Positions 26,631-36,405 of a DNA stretch of 64,000 nucleotides are shown piece by piece. Numbering within the stretch: position 1 is the stretch's first letter; each line of letters begins with the position of its first letter. The DNA lies in assembly GCF_009833095.1 (NCBI RefSeq), contig NZ_QRCB01000039.1, forward strand, positions 1 through 64,000, read 5' to 3'. Under the pieces are notes generated by a model, which worked only from the letters and a program-made list of their open reading frames with translations, did no database searches and was not told the DNA's origin. Position numbers and translations under genes: made by a program. This DNA is from Nitrosomonas sp. JL21. GTDB taxonomy: Bacteria; Pseudomonadota; Gammaproteobacteria; Burkholderiales; Nitrosomonadaceae.

Positions 26631-27764
26631 TGTATCCCGCGTCAGTTGGACAAAATGATGTGATTGCCTAAGAGAGTGTTTTGGCTCATCGTAACTCTAA
26701 AAAAGGAACGATGAATGACAGAGAAAAGTCAGCAAAACCGCAGTGTCGAGAAGACCGTACGCGATATACGCCGAGCAACGCGGCGCCAATACCCAGCAGA
26801 GGAAAAGATTCGGATCGTGCTGGAAGGTCTTCGAGGTGAAGACAGTATTGCAGAGCTATGCCGCCGGGAAGGCATCAATACCAATATCTATTACCGCTGG
26901 TCGAAGGAATTTTTGGAAGCTGGCAAGAAGCACTTGGCCGGGGATACTGCTCGCGAAGCGACGTCCGATGAACTGTCGCCCGAGGGCCGTAACGTACATT
27001 GATGAACAATCCAGCTTTGTATCGGAATCATCAGTTTATTGGCTACTAAAGGCCCATGATCTGATTACCAGTCCTGCCTATATTCTCATGCAGGCAAGAG
27101 ACAAGTTTCAGCATCCCACAACACGAGTCAATGAAATGTGGCAGACCGATTTTACCTATTTCAAAATTACCGGCTGGGGATGGTACTACTTATCGACCGT
27201 GTTGGATGATTTCTCACGATTTATCATCGCCTGGTGGCTTTGTACTACATGATGTAGCAGATATGCTGGATGATGCATTACGTTTTACTGGACTCGATCA
27301 GGTCAAGATCAAACACAAGCCGCGATTACTGAGTGACAATGGCCCAAGTTATATCTCAAGCGAGTTAGCTCATTATCTTGAAAGTCAGAATATGACCCAC
27401 ACACGCGGCAAACCTTATCATCCTCAGACTCAAGGCAAGATCGAGCGCTGGCATCGTTCACTAAAAAACCAGATCCTGCTGGAAAATTATTACTTTCCTG
27501 GTGAATTGGAAGAACGTATTCGATAGTTTGTCGGTTACTACAACCATGAGCGATATCATGAATCACTCAACAATCTAGTACCCGCTGATGTCTTCTATGG
27601 TCGGAGCCAATCTATTTTGGATGAAAGAGAAAAAATAAAACGGCGAACCTTAGCTTTGCGACGCCAGATGTTTTATGCTAACAAATCAGTTAACCCAACC
27701 CACATGAGCTAAACCATCTCTTAATTTAACCGCTCATTAGTCCAATTTGCTTTGACGACGTACA
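26631..27764 (+). mobile_element. Degenerate IS3-family insertion sequence
   Basis: The element encloses broken transposase frames (26715-27712). Candidate ends: TGTATCCCGCGTCAGTTGGA at the left, and at the right the reverse complement begins TGTACGTCGTCAAAGCAAAT. The two share TGTA, CGTCA and TTGGAC blocks with an offset, so they are imperfect. No target duplication is evident. Limits are approximate. Confidence 0.5.
26715..27712 (+). pseudogene. IS3-family transposase, OrfA joined to OrfB, broken
   Basis: OrfA (26715-27002) keeps its helix-turn-helix (YPAEEKIRIVLEGLRGEDSI, LCRREGINTNIYYRWSKEF) but lacks the leucine-zipper end. The sequence then jumps into the middle of OrfB in another frame (TYIDEQSSFVSESSVYWLLK), implying an internal deletion near 26.98 kb. 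The DDE residues are still visible: WQTDFTYF, LSDNGPSY, QGKIERWHRS. There is a frameshift near 27.24 kb and a TAG at 27524 inside the C-terminal part. It is inactive. Confidence 0.8.
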
Positions 27765-27793
27765 GTACAAGCTCTTCCCCAAAAATAATATTG

Positions 27794-27988
27794 CTATGCC
27801 GTGGATAAAAAAATGACCTCCATTTTGCGGTTATGAGAAGGAGTAAATAAAATGCATTCAGGTGCTTGAATATACTCAGTTAATGCTCGCAATATCTCTT
27901 TCGTCCAACGAACTGAATCGGTTGCGCCATCATAGATCAAGCCGATCAGTTTATTGAGATGAGTAAGTTCGTCTTCAGAAATTTCCAT
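27794..27988 (-). pseudogene. N-terminal fragment of a LuxR-type regulator
   Basis: MEISEDELTHLNKLIGLIYD followed by GATDSVRWTKEILRALTEYI matches the N-terminal region common in a group of LuxR-type regulators (LIxxIYDAAlDPxxW). The frame stops early at 27794. In the next frame the sequence continues FFIHGIA, which fits the family's HGI segment, so a single-base frameshift caused the stop. About 30 bases further the IS3 remnant begins. The HTH domain is gone. Confidence 0.5.
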
Positions 27989-28429
27989 TTGTTGATTATA
28001 TATCAATGAAATAGGAAATTAGGAAATGGCGATTTGCTCTACATCGATATGCTATTTCAAGCATTTAAAATTTTTCTTTCAATTTCAAGACTTGGCTGAG
28101 CTCATTACTGATGTCATGTATCTGCAGTTTTTTTACTTCATGTCAGCCTGTGCACAGAAAACCCTTTTGTTTTGCAACTGCGATCCCATGATATGATAAG
28201 TTGAACGATACGCTGGATCTCATATTCCGTAAGAGATTCCGAGAAGCGACTGCGCCTTCATGCAGGATCGAAATCAGGCTCAACAGGTTTATTGTGTCAC
28301 GTCAATTGCGTTTTTAAGCCGATTTCGCCTTATCCGCCTGCCGCTCGTTTTTTTCGGAGCTTTCCCAAAATACAGCGTTCCCACTGAATCGCCAGCCTGT
28401 TCAGTCGTCAAGGCTGCAAGGAGGAACTG
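27989..28429. other. Gap upstream of the hybrid kinase, nothing specific seen
   Basis: About 440 bases without a supported gene. AAGGAGGAA lies just before the kinase ATG. No hairpin or operator-like repeat was noticed. Confidence 0.4.
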
Positions 28430-31400
28430 ATGAAATTTACTTCGCTCACACAGCGCTTTGCCGTTTGGTTCACATTGGTTTCACTGCTGCCTATCGTGAT
28501 GATAGGCAACACGCTGTTGCATTCATTTGAGAAGGAAATCAAGAAATCCGCCATTCGCAATGTGTCTGCCATTGCCGATAAGAAAGTCGAGCAGATTGAC
28601 AGTTATCTAAAAGAACGTCTACTGGACGCCAGTTTATTGCGCGATGCCAGCACGACGCACGAGGCGATGGTCAACATTACTCGGGTTTTTGAAGAAAAAG
28701 GTGTCGATTCCGATGAGTATCGCCAATTGGATGCCGCTTACCGCGAGAATTACTGGCGTTTTGTGAATGAAGCGAAATATTACGATTTATTCCTGATTTC
28801 GCCGCGCGGAGATATCGTCTATTCGCAAGCGCATGAATCTGACTTTGCAACCAATTTATTCACCGGACCCTACAGCAATACCGGTTTAGGTGAAGTTGCG
28901 CGTCATGCTTTGAGCACCCGCGAAGGGACGATATCTGATTTTGAGCGTTACGAACCTTCAAAGGGCGCCATTGCCGCATTTGTTGCAACCCCGATCGTCA
29001 TCAATGGAGACCTCAAGGGTGTGTTGGCACTGCAGATCTTCAGCCAACGCGTATTCACCGTGATTGCTAATAATGTCGGGTTGACCGATAGCGGTGAGAC
29101 AGTCGTGGCGCGAGTTGAAGATGATCGTACTGCGTTGGTGATGGCGCCGCTGAAGTTCGATTCCGACGCTGCGCTGGAGCGAAGAATACCATTGAACCAG
29201 CCGCCTCAGTCGGACGCCATCAAGAGCGCGCTGAACGGTGAGTCGGGCGGGGGATTGACGATGGATTACCGCGGCAAGGAGGTGGTCGCGGCATGGCGCT
29301 ATTTGCCGCGCATGAAGTGGGGCATCATCGTGCACATTGATGTCGATGAAGCCTTTGCTTCTGTGTATGAAGTGCATTTCGTTGGGCTTGTAAGCTTGAT
29401 CGTCACATTGGTGATTGCGGTGATCGGCGCGATATTGTTTAACCAGCGCGTTGTGAAACCGTTGAAGCAATTGAATCAAACTGCCCTAAAAATCGCTTCA
29501 TTAGGTAATTGTGATCTGAGTCAGCGCGTTGCCGTTGCTGGTTGGGATGAAATGAAACAGCTCGCCCAGACTTTTAACAATATGGTGGAACAACTGGACG
29601 CCAGCAACCTAAAAAGGGACGAAGCTGAACAGAATTTGTTGCAGCTCAATCAGGAACTGGAACATCGGGTAGCGACTCGAACTGCCGACTTGCAGCGCGT
29701 CAATAGCGCGCTCGCCATCAAAGAAGAAGAAACCCGCTCGGTGGTTGAACATATGGTCGATTGTGTAGTGACGACCGATGAAATCGGAATCATTCTATCG
29801 GTCAATCCCGTCATGGAAAAATTGTTCGGTTATGATCACGATGAGATGATCGGCCAGAACATTGCCATCATCGTGCCCGAGCCGGATCGCAGCAAGCATA
29901 TCGGCTACATGGAGAATTATTGCCGCACCGGGCATGGTCAGGAATATGTCGGCCGACCCTATTTGTCGGGCTCGCATGGCATCGGCCTGGGACGCGAAGT
30001 GAAAGGTGTGCACAAAAATGGCGAACGAATCGAGCTATATCTGGCGGTGAGCGAATATTTTGTCGGTGGAAAACGACATTTCACCGGTGTTCTGCGTGAT
30101 ATTCGTGAACATGTGCGCATGATGAACGATCTGAAGCAAGCCCGAATCGACGCCGAGCAGGCGAGCAGAGCCAAATCGTCTTTTCTGGCGGCCATGAGCC
30201 ATGAAATCCGCACACCGATGAACGGCGTGATCGGCATGATCGATGTGCTGCGGCAGACCAGTCTGAGCGGCTATCAAATGGAAATGGCCAATCTGATCCG
30301 TGATTCGGCGTACGCGCTGCTGGCCATTATTGAAGACATTCTTGATTTTTCCAAAATTGAAGCCGGCAAGCTGGAGATCGAAAAGATTCCGATGCGCCTG
30401 GTCAGCGTCGTTGAAAATGCGTGCGGCATGCTGGCGCACCTGGCGCTCAGCAAAAAAGTCGAGCTCACCTTGTTCATCGATCCAGCCATTCCTGACAATG
30501 TATTGGGCGATCCGCTGCGCTTGCGCCAAGTACTGGTCAATATCGTCAACAATGCCATCAAATTTTCCAGCAACAAACCGGACAAGCCCGGAAAAGTGTC
30601 GGTACGGGTATTATTGGCGGAAACACATCCGGATGAAGTCGTGATCAGCTTTCAGGTGACCGACAATGGCATCGGCATGAATAAGGAAACGCAGGAAAAG
30701 CTCTTCAAATCGTTTTCGCAGGGGGATCCTTCCACTACGCGGCGTTTTGGCGGTACCGGCCTTGGATTGGCGATTTCCCATCATCTGGCCGAGCTCATGG
30801 ATGCAGAGATCGCGGTGCAGAGTGAGCCCCAGCAAAGATCTACGTTCATGATCCAGATGCCTTTCAAACCATTGCCGCCGTCTTCGGTGGTCGATCATAT
30901 AATCGAAGATCTCAGCGGCTTGAACTGCATTATCCTGGTTAATTCCGATGGCTTGAGCTGCGATTTGGCGGTTTATCTCAAAAGCGCCGGTGCGACCGTG
31001 GAAGTGACCGCAAATCTGGATTCTCTGCGCGAGCTCATTCCGACGCTGGTTCCCGGCTTGTGGCTGGTTGTCATTGATGCCGGCCAGGACGGACCATCGA
31101 TCGATGAATTGCGTAAAATCTTTGCGATTCGTTCTCATGTATTGACAGGATCCCTGCAGGCACCGCTGCAATCCGATATCGAACCGCACTTTGTCATTAT
31201 CAAGCGCGGACGCCGACGGAAAGCGCGCATCGAAGGCATCGACATCGTGACGCTGGATGGTGATGTCATGTACCGCCAATCGTTACTGCGGGCCATGGCG
31301 ATCGCTGCGGGCAGGGTCGATGCCAGCGATGAGAAAGCATTGCCGGTGGCAACCAACAAATCCGAACCCGTGGCGATTTCCCGCGACGATGCGATACGCC

Positions 31401-32194
31401 AGGGCAAGCTGATCTTGATCGCCGAAGATAACGAAATCAATCAGAAAGTCATCAAGCAGCAAATGAATTTATTGGGATATGCGGCGGATATCGCCAATGA
31501 CGGCAGCGAGGCGCTGAAACGCATGCAGAATGGTGAATACGGACTGCTGCTGACTGATTTGCACATGCCGGAAATGGATGGTTTTGAATTGACCAAGAAT
31601 ATTCGCACAAGAGAAGTCGGTCAGAAGCATATACCCATCATTGCGTTGACTGCGAATGCGCTGAAAGGCGAAAAGGAACATTGCTTGAGTGTCGGAATGG
31701 ACGATTATCTGAGCAAACCGGCTCAGCTTGAAGATTTACGTTTGGTATTGGAGAAATATTTAGCCGTCCCCAAACCGGCTGCCGAAACTGTGTCAACTGC
31801 GCCAGCGCCAGCCTCAGTCCCGACCCCAGCTCCAGCCGAACACGAAGAACCGGCAGTATTACCGGTCAACATTCATGTGCTGGAAGAACTGGTCGGCGAT
31901 GATCCAGCCACAATCGAGGACATGTTGCAGGACTACCAGGTCAGTGTGGCAAAAGCGGCTGCGGAGCTCAGACAGGCTTACCAATCAGGATACTATCCAA
32001 CGGTAGGATCGATTGCGCACAAGCTCAAATCGTCGTCGCGCTCGGTCGGTGCGCTCGCGCTGGGCGACGTGTGCGCTGATCTGGAGCAGACCGGGAAAAA
32101 TAACGATGTGCAGGCATTGGCGGTGTTATTGCCGCGCTTCGAGGTGGAACTTGCCAAGGTTGAAACTTATCTGGTTGCCCGTAAGGCTAAATAG
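28430..32194 (+). CDS. Hybrid sensor histidine kinase with receiver and Hpt domains
   Basis: 1254 residues. Order: TM1 (about 13-33), periplasmic Cache-type sensor (35-310), TM2 (about 316-338), HAMP (340-392), coiled coil, PAS (about 437-560), HisKA with phospho-His591 (SFLAAMSHEIRTPMNGVIG), HATPase (N box NIVNNAIKFSSN, G boxes DNGIGM and FGGTGLGLAI), a degenerate receiver-like domain (about 825-940), a full receiver with phospho-Asp1043 (LTDLHMPEMDG), an Ala/Pro linker, and an Hpt domain with His1197 (IAHKLKSSSRSVGA). All phosphorelay residues are present, so it can pass phosphate from His591 to Asp1043 to His1197 and on to a separate receiver. The REC-EAL gene that converges on it 33 bases away is the obvious candidate. 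Confidence 0.95.
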   Translation: MKFTSLTQRFAVWFTLVSLLPIVMIGNTLLHSFEKEIKKSAIRNVSAIADKKVEQIDSYLKERLLDASLLRDASTTHEAMVNITRVFEEKGVDSDEYRQLDAAYRENYWRFVNEAKYYDLFLISPRGDIVYSQAHESDFATNLFTGPYSNTGLGEVARHALSTREGTISDFERYEPSKGAIAAFVATPIVINGDLKGVLALQIFSQRVFTVIANNVGLTDSGETVVARVEDDRTALVMAPLKFDSDAALERRIPLNQPPQSDAIKSALNGESGGGLTMDYRGKEVVAAWRYLPRMKWGIIVHIDVDEAFASVYEVHFVGLVSLIVTLVIAVIGAILFNQRVVKPLKQLNQTALKIASLGNCDLSQRVAVAGWDEMKQLAQTFNNMVEQLDASNLKRDEAEQNLLQLNQELEHRVATRTADLQRVNSALAIKEEETRSVVEHMVDCVVTTDEIGIILSVNPVMEKLFGYDHDEMIGQNIAIIVPEPDRSKHIGYMENYCRTGHGQEYVGRPYLSGSHGIGLGREVKGVHKNGERIELYLAVSEYFVGGKRHFTGVLRDIREHVRMMNDLKQARIDAEQASRAKSSFLAAMSHEIRTPMNGVIGMIDVLRQTSLSGYQMEMANLIRDSAYALLAIIEDILDFSKIEAGKLEIEKIPMRLVSVVENACGMLAHLALSKKVELTLFIDPAIPDNVLGDPLRLRQVLVNIVNNAIKFSSNKPDKPGKVSVRVLLAETHPDEVVISFQVTDNGIGMNKETQEKLFKSFSQGDPSTTRRFGGTGLGLAISHHLAELMDAEIAVQSEPQQRSTFMIQMPFKPLPPSSVVDHIIEDLSGLNCIILVNSDGLSCDLAVYLKSAGATVEVTANLDSLRELIPTLVPGLWLVVIDAGQDGPSIDELRKIFAIRSHVLTGSLQAPLQSDIEPHFVIIKRGRRRKARIEGIDIVTLDGDVMYRQSLLRAMAIAAGRVDASDEKALPVATNKSEPVAISRDDAIRQGKLILIAEDNEINQKVIKQQMNLLGYAADIANDGSEALKRMQNGEYGLLLTDLHMPEMDGFELTKNIRTREVGQKHIPIIALTANALKGEKEHCLSVGMDDYLSKPAQLEDLRLVLEKYLAVPKPAAETVSTAPAPASVPTPAPAEHEEPAVLPVNIHVLEELVGDDPATIEDMLQDYQVSVAKAAAELRQAYQSGYYPTVGSIAHKLKSSSRSVGALALGDVCADLEQTGKNNDVQALAVLLPRFEVELAKVETYLVARKAK

Positions 32195-32227
32195 TGAGTC
32201 ATCATGTTGCGCCAAAATGATGACTGG

Positions 32228-33460
32228 TCATTTCTCGGGTTGGAGTAGCGATTCGGTACGTACCCGTTGTTTCCAGGTGGCTGCCCAGTTCGAGAATTCG
32301 GCGGCCAAAAGCGGCTTCGACACGAAATTTCCTTGCGCCAGGTCGCAGCCGGTCTGGCGGAGCAATTCCCAATCATGCAGATCCTCGACGCCTTCTGCAA
32401 CCGTTTCCATGTCGAGTTGCTTAGCCATCGATAAACTGGCATCGTAGATCGCGCGCAACGTGACATCCGTCCAGGCGCGATGCACAAAACCTTGGTCGAT
32501 TTTGAGCTCATCGAATGGGATGTCGCGTAATTGGGCCATTGAGGAATGGCCGGTGCCAAAATCATCGATCGATAAATGAAATCTTTTCAGCCGCAACCGA
32601 CTCAGGATTTCGAGCGGAACCCGCGCATCTGCGCCCATGACTTGGCTTTCGGTGACTTCAAGCACGATGGTTTGCGGCGAAAGACCTGCCTGGGTCACTA
32701 AATTTACGACTAGATCCTGAAAATCCAGAGACGCCAGATTGTCCATCGAAACATTGATGGCGACACGCAGCATCAAGCCACTTTGGTGCCATATTTTGGC
32801 TTGATTGAGCGCATTCGTCAGCACCAGCGTGGTGAGTTCATTGATAAGGTGATTTTCTTCGGCGATGCGAATGAAACGATCCGGGAATATCAGTCCGTCA
32901 GTGGCGTGATGCCAGCGAACCAATGTTTCAACCCCGATGACATCGCCTGTTCTGACCGATACCTTGGGTTGGTAATAGTTGACCAGTTCGCGGTTTGCAA
33001 TGGCTGCTCGTAATTCTTCAGCGCTATATAGTCTATGACTTATCGGTGTTTGATCATCCGTTGCATGAGGTTTCCATGCACTCAAGATACCTGCAAGCTT
33101 ATCAGGCGTGACGGGTTTATGCAGATATCCCAACATCGGTATTTGATGCGCATGAACCAGTTTCTCGGCGGTTTTTAGTATGCGCTCATCTTCTCCACTG
33201 ACCAGGACGAGATCGCCTGGATAGCTGTGCTCAACCAGATAACGCACGAATTCGATGCCATCCATATCGGGCATGTTGAGATCCAGCAGAATGAGGTCGG
33301 GTCGGGTATCGGCGTTGTCGATCACTGCGAGAGCATCCCGGCCATTATCGCAGGTGCGAACCGAAGTATAGCCTTGATTCGCCAGCATCTTGGTCAGCAT
33401 CTTAAGGATGAAGGGGTCATCATCGAGGATGAGGATATTTATTTGCGAAGCGCTGTGCAT
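32228..33460 (-). CDS. Response regulator with EAL domain (cyclic-di-GMP phosphodiesterase)
   Basis: 410 residues. A receiver domain (1-125) has the acidic pocket in LILDDDPF and phospho-Asp60 in LLDLNMPDMDG, plus the lysine in LHKPVTP. The EAL domain (150-400) keeps the catalytic set: VIGVETLVRW (ETL in place of EAL), N in AINVSMDNLAS, E in VLEVTES, DDFGTGHSS, ELKIDQGFV, and E in ETVAEGVED. It should hydrolyse cyclic-di-GMP under control of phosphorylation. Converges on the hybrid kinase. Confidence 0.93.
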   Translation of the reverse strand: MHSASQINILILDDDPFILKMLTKMLANQGYTSVRTCDNGRDALAVIDNADTRPDLILLDLNMPDMDGIEFVRYLVEHSYPGDLVLVSGEDERILKTAEKLVHAHQIPMLGYLHKPVTPDKLAGILSAWKPHATDDQTPISHRLYSAEELRAAIANRELVNYYQPKVSVRTGDVIGVETLVRWHHATDGLIFPDRFIRIAEENHLINELTTLVLTNALNQAKIWHQSGLMLRVAINVSMDNLASLDFQDLVVNLVTQAGLSPQTIVLEVTESQVMGADARVPLEILSRLRLKRFHLSIDDFGTGHSSMAQLRDIPFDELKIDQGFVHRAWTDVTLRAIYDASLSMAKQLDMETVAEGVEDLHDWELLRQTGCDLAQGNFVSKPLLAAEFSNWAATWKQRVRTESLLQPEK

Positions 33461-33572
33461 GAATTATTTTTGTTATATGAGGTGAAGTTAAATACGATCA
33501 TACACTGGCTTGAGGCTGCGATGATAGGAAAACGCAATGATTGCTCCGCTGTGTGCTCAGCACCAAATGCGG

Positions 33573-34172
33573 TCATACGTGATCAATTTTATGTCGCTGC
33601 CTGAACTTAAGCGCCTGCCACACCGTTCTGACATCCACGAGCTGATGCTGACTCAATAATGTAATGGCGATTTCTTCGATTGCAGCATACACGCAAAATG
33701 CCGCTGCCAGACGGAAGGGCCAGTCGACCAAGCCGGTGAACAGCAGGATGTAGCCGAGCACGGTAATGACTACGGCAATTTTAACGCTCCAGGTGTGATA
33801 GCTGATGACAGTATGAAATTTGATGAAACCGACCAGCACCGGCAATGTAAAGCTAAGCGTAATGACGATGAAATAAGGAAGTTTCCGAAGTAGGATGTCC
33901 GGCCATAATATCCAGGCGCAGATCGCCATGGTTGAATAAATGATGAAATCTCCCCAGCTATCCAACCGCGAGCCGATGGAAGTGATTTGATTCAGTATCC
34001 GGGCTAGAAACCCATCCAGAACATCGGTGAAGATAGCGCCCACCAATACGATGATAAACCAGTCAGGTTGTTGAGTGAGCGCAAAATAAAACAGCAGAGG
34101 CGCCAGGCATATCCGAATCAGGCTGATAAAGTTCGGTAGATTGACGATTTGATGATATATGGGATGAATCAT
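33573..34172 (-). CDS. CDP-alcohol phosphatidyltransferase family protein
   Basis: 199 residues with about six membrane helices. The signature D-x2-D-G-x2-A-R-x8-G-x3-D-x3-D is complete in TDVLDGFLARILNQITSIGS then RLDSWGD. Members join a CDP-alcohol and a second alcohol in phospholipid synthesis (PgsA, PssA, Cls-like types). The exact product cannot be told. It is divergent from the exo/endonuclease-phosphatase protein. Confidence 0.88.
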   Translation of the reverse strand: MIHPIYHQIVNLPNFISLIRICLAPLLFYFALTQQPDWFIIVLVGAIFTDVLDGFLARILNQITSIGSRLDSWGDFIIYSTMAICAWILWPDILLRKLPYFIVITLSFTLPVLVGFIKFHTVISYHTWSVKIAVVITVLGYILLFTGLVDWPFRLAAAFCVYAAIEEIAITLLSQHQLVDVRTVWQALKFRQRHKIDHV

Positions 34173-34431
34173 AATAGTGCATCCTATAATTCAAATTCTA
34201 TCGTTGTATTCCCAGCTCAAATGGGATTAATTGAAAATCTGAAACGGTACCCCGCTCAATGACATCTTGAAATTCGATTCAAAATGCTCATTTATCTTCA
34301 TATCTTGCTCATTACTGAGCTTTTTTCGGTTTTACCGGGTTTTTCCCGTGCTTCACTTCTTTTGTGCAGAGCTTCTGGGGAGAAATTATGTATAGTATGA
34401 CGAGCAAATAACGTAAAAATTCTCCATTGCC

Positions 34432-35196
34432 ATGTCCGACACTTCGATAAGAATTTTGACCTATAACATCCATAAAGGATTTAGCGCGACCAATTTGCGA
34501 TATATTCTGCACGAGATAAAAAAATCGATTCATCTTATCGATGCAGATGTGGTGTTTCTGCAAGAAGTTCATGGGGAGCATACCCTCGCCAGAAATGGAT
34601 TCAAAGATGATCCCATCATCCGGCAGTTCGAATTTCTGGCCGATCAGGTGTGGCATCACCATGCCTACGGCAAGAACGTGATTTATAAATCAGGTCATCA
34701 TGGCAACGCCATTCTGAGCAAATATCCCTTTTTTGATTGGGAAAACATCAATGTTTCGATGCTGGATTTCGCCAGCCGTAGTTTGTTGCATGGCACGCTG
34801 CAAATTCCTGGGGTTGACCAGAAACTTCATATGATCTGCGTTCATCTTGGCTTGTTTGCGCTGGAAAGAGAGCGGCAGCTCTCTACTTTGGTTAAGCGCA
34901 TTCAATCGCATGTACCAGCCCATGAGCCATTGATCATTGCGGGTGATTTCAATGATTGGCGGGGACGTGCCGAATATCATTTGCACCATGATCTGGGCGT
35001 CAAGGAAGTTTTTAAGAATATGCACGGCACCTATGCATGTACCTTTCCGGCCTGGCTACCGATGCTGGCGATGGATCGGATTTATTTTCGCGGTCTGAAT
35101 GTCATCAATTGCACGCATTTGCAGGGTCAGCCGTGGCGGCGCCTGTCAGATCACACACCATTGCTTGCTGAATTCAAATTGGAAGGGAAACGTTGA
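34432..35196 (+). CDS. Endonuclease/exonuclease/phosphatase family protein
   Basis: 254 residues covering one complete EEP fold. Motifs: ILTYNIHKGFS, FLQEVHG (metal-binding Glu), HLGLF, IAGDFNDWRG, and SDHTPLLAEF at the end (catalytic His). The family includes DNases and lipid phosphodiesterases; this form resembles YbhP, which in other bacteria sits beside cardiolipin synthase ClsB. Here the divergent neighbour is instead a CDP-alcohol phosphatidyltransferase, so a lipid-related role is possible. Confidence 0.88.
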   Translation: MSDTSIRILTYNIHKGFSATNLRYILHEIKKSIHLIDADVVFLQEVHGEHTLARNGFKDDPIIRQFEFLADQVWHHHAYGKNVIYKSGHHGNAILSKYPFFDWENINVSMLDFASRSLLHGTLQIPGVDQKLHMICVHLGLFALERERQLSTLVKRIQSHVPAHEPLIIAGDFNDWRGRAEYHLHHDLGVKEVFKNMHGTYACTFPAWLPMLAMDRIYFRGLNVINCTHLQGQPWRRLSDHTPLLAEFKLEGKR

Positions 35197-35256
35197 ACCG
35201 GAAAAGCTTGTATTACAGTCAGCGCGGAACAGATGAACGAAGATGACGGGGAGCTT

Positions 35257-35294
35257 CTCAATTAGCTCTCTTCGCGTTCGGAGAGCTAATTGAG
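35257..35294. terminator. Perfect 14-bp hairpin between convergent genes
   Basis: CTCAATTAGCTCTC, a ten-base loop, GAGAGCTAATTGAG. The stem pairs perfectly. It lies between the EEP gene and the convergent smbP gene, so it may terminate both, although neither side has a long T run. Confidence 0.5.
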
Positions 35295-35307
35295 CGGTCA
35301 ATATTGA

Positions 35308-35652
35308 TTAATGACCCGATTGACGCATATGTTTCATGGCTTCTTCTGAGTGTTTGGCTGATTCGCTGCCATGGCCCATTTCAGCATGTTTGATGGCTTC
35401 TTCCAAGTGTTTGATGGCTTCGTCCATATGTTTATGGGCTTCAGCATGTTCTTTACCCGCAGTTTTAGCATGCGTCAAGCTGTCTTTAGCATGTTGTAAA
35501 GCTTCTTTGGCATGACCCATTTCTCCGTGCGCCTGGGCCTTGCCGGCATGCTCCATAGCTTCTGAAGTATGTCCAGCGTCTGCGGCCATGACTGGCGTGC
35601 TCAAAAATAAAACTAACGTTCCGGTGACGATTGTTGTTGATATAGCTCGCAT
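35308..35652 (-). CDS. smbP: Small metal-binding protein SmbP
   Basis: 114 residues. Signal peptide to about residue 23 (VMA-ADAGH), then a chain of histidine heptads such as SEAMEHAGKAQAHGEMGHAK, LQHAKDSLTHAKTAGKEHAE, HMDEAIKHLEEAIKHAEMG, with about fifteen histidines in 90 residues. It matches the Nitrosomonas europaea SmbP pattern; that protein is periplasmic and binds copper and other divalent metals. AAGGAG sits eight bases before the ATG. Of the four SmbP-type loci in the window this is the one with full histidine content. Confidence 0.92.
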   Translation of the reverse strand: MRAISTTIVTGTLVLFLSTPVMAADAGHTSEAMEHAGKAQAHGEMGHAKEALQHAKDSLTHAKTAGKEHAEAHKHMDEAIKHLEEAIKHAEMGHGSESAKHSEEAMKHMRQSGH

Positions 35653-35871
35653 GACAATTACTCCTTTTTATTATGCTGATACATTAAAAATGCGAATATT
35701 CTGCAAACCGTACTAATCAACTACATTTCCAGGAAGAGCCTTTCTCATGCTGCTTCTTTTCTTCCTTGATCAGTACATGATTCATGTTATATCACAGATC
35801 ATAGGAAAATTTAATAACGTTGAGTTCAATTTTTTACGATTCAACGACAAAGCTTCACAGACATCGGCCAG

Positions 35872-36405
35872 TCAATGCAAAATTTCAGGTTTAGTGGTTG
35901 ATAAGGTAGGATTCGCATTCTTCTCTTCCCATGGATTATGGATATCCCAGGTTTTGACCTGTTTGAGGATTTCTCCCAATAATTTGTGCAATTGTGGAAT
36001 AGTAAGGATAAAAATGACTTCGGTCGTTTTGGCTGAATTCAAGAAGGCGAGCTTGATCGTGACATCCTCGGTTTTCCGATTGCCTTTCGCAAAATGGATG
36101 GTATCGATGAGAAATGATTCGAATTGCTCATGGAATTGAACCTTCCCATAGGTGACGGCGATGGTTTGCTGAGACACTTGGTGATGCAGGTGACGGATGT
36201 GCCATTGTTGCTCGGCAGTTTGCGGCAAGGAATTGCCATGATGCAGGAGAGCCAGCCATTCGGGAAGCTGGCTCAGCAAGTTTTTCAGGAGTCGTCGCAC
36301 CATCACGCCGACGAGCTGTTTTTTTTCTTTATTGACGAACAACAAGTTAAGCCTGTCCTGCTGCCCGTCATAATAAGTTGTGATGGATTCTGCAATGAAA
36401 GCCAT
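35872..36405 (-). CDS. Hypothetical protein, soluble
   Basis: 177 residues from the ATG at 36405; an upstream in-frame ATG at 36426 is also possible, and neither has a strong ribosome binding site. No signal peptide or membrane helix. It has a helical N-terminal half (LVGVMVRRLLKNLLSQLPEW), a His-rich middle (WHIRHLHHQVSQQTIAV) and a beta-rich C-terminal half ending in VIFILTIPQLHKLLGEILKQ. Composition is protein-like and no overlapping frame is better. I do not recognise the family. Confidence 0.5.
   Translation of the reverse strand: MAFIAESITTYYDGQQDRLNLLFVNKEKKQLVGVMVRRLLKNLLSQLPEWLALLHHGNSLPQTAEQQWHIRHLHHQVSQQTIAVTYGKVQFHEQFESFLIDTIHFAKGNRKTEDVTIKLAFLNSAKTTEVIFILTIPQLHKLLGEILKQVKTWDIHNPWEEKNANPTLSTTKPEILH

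Noticed and set aside
35747..36139. 130-codon plus-strand ORF
   Set aside because: Overlaps the minus-strand hypothetical gene; neither start nor composition is convincing.
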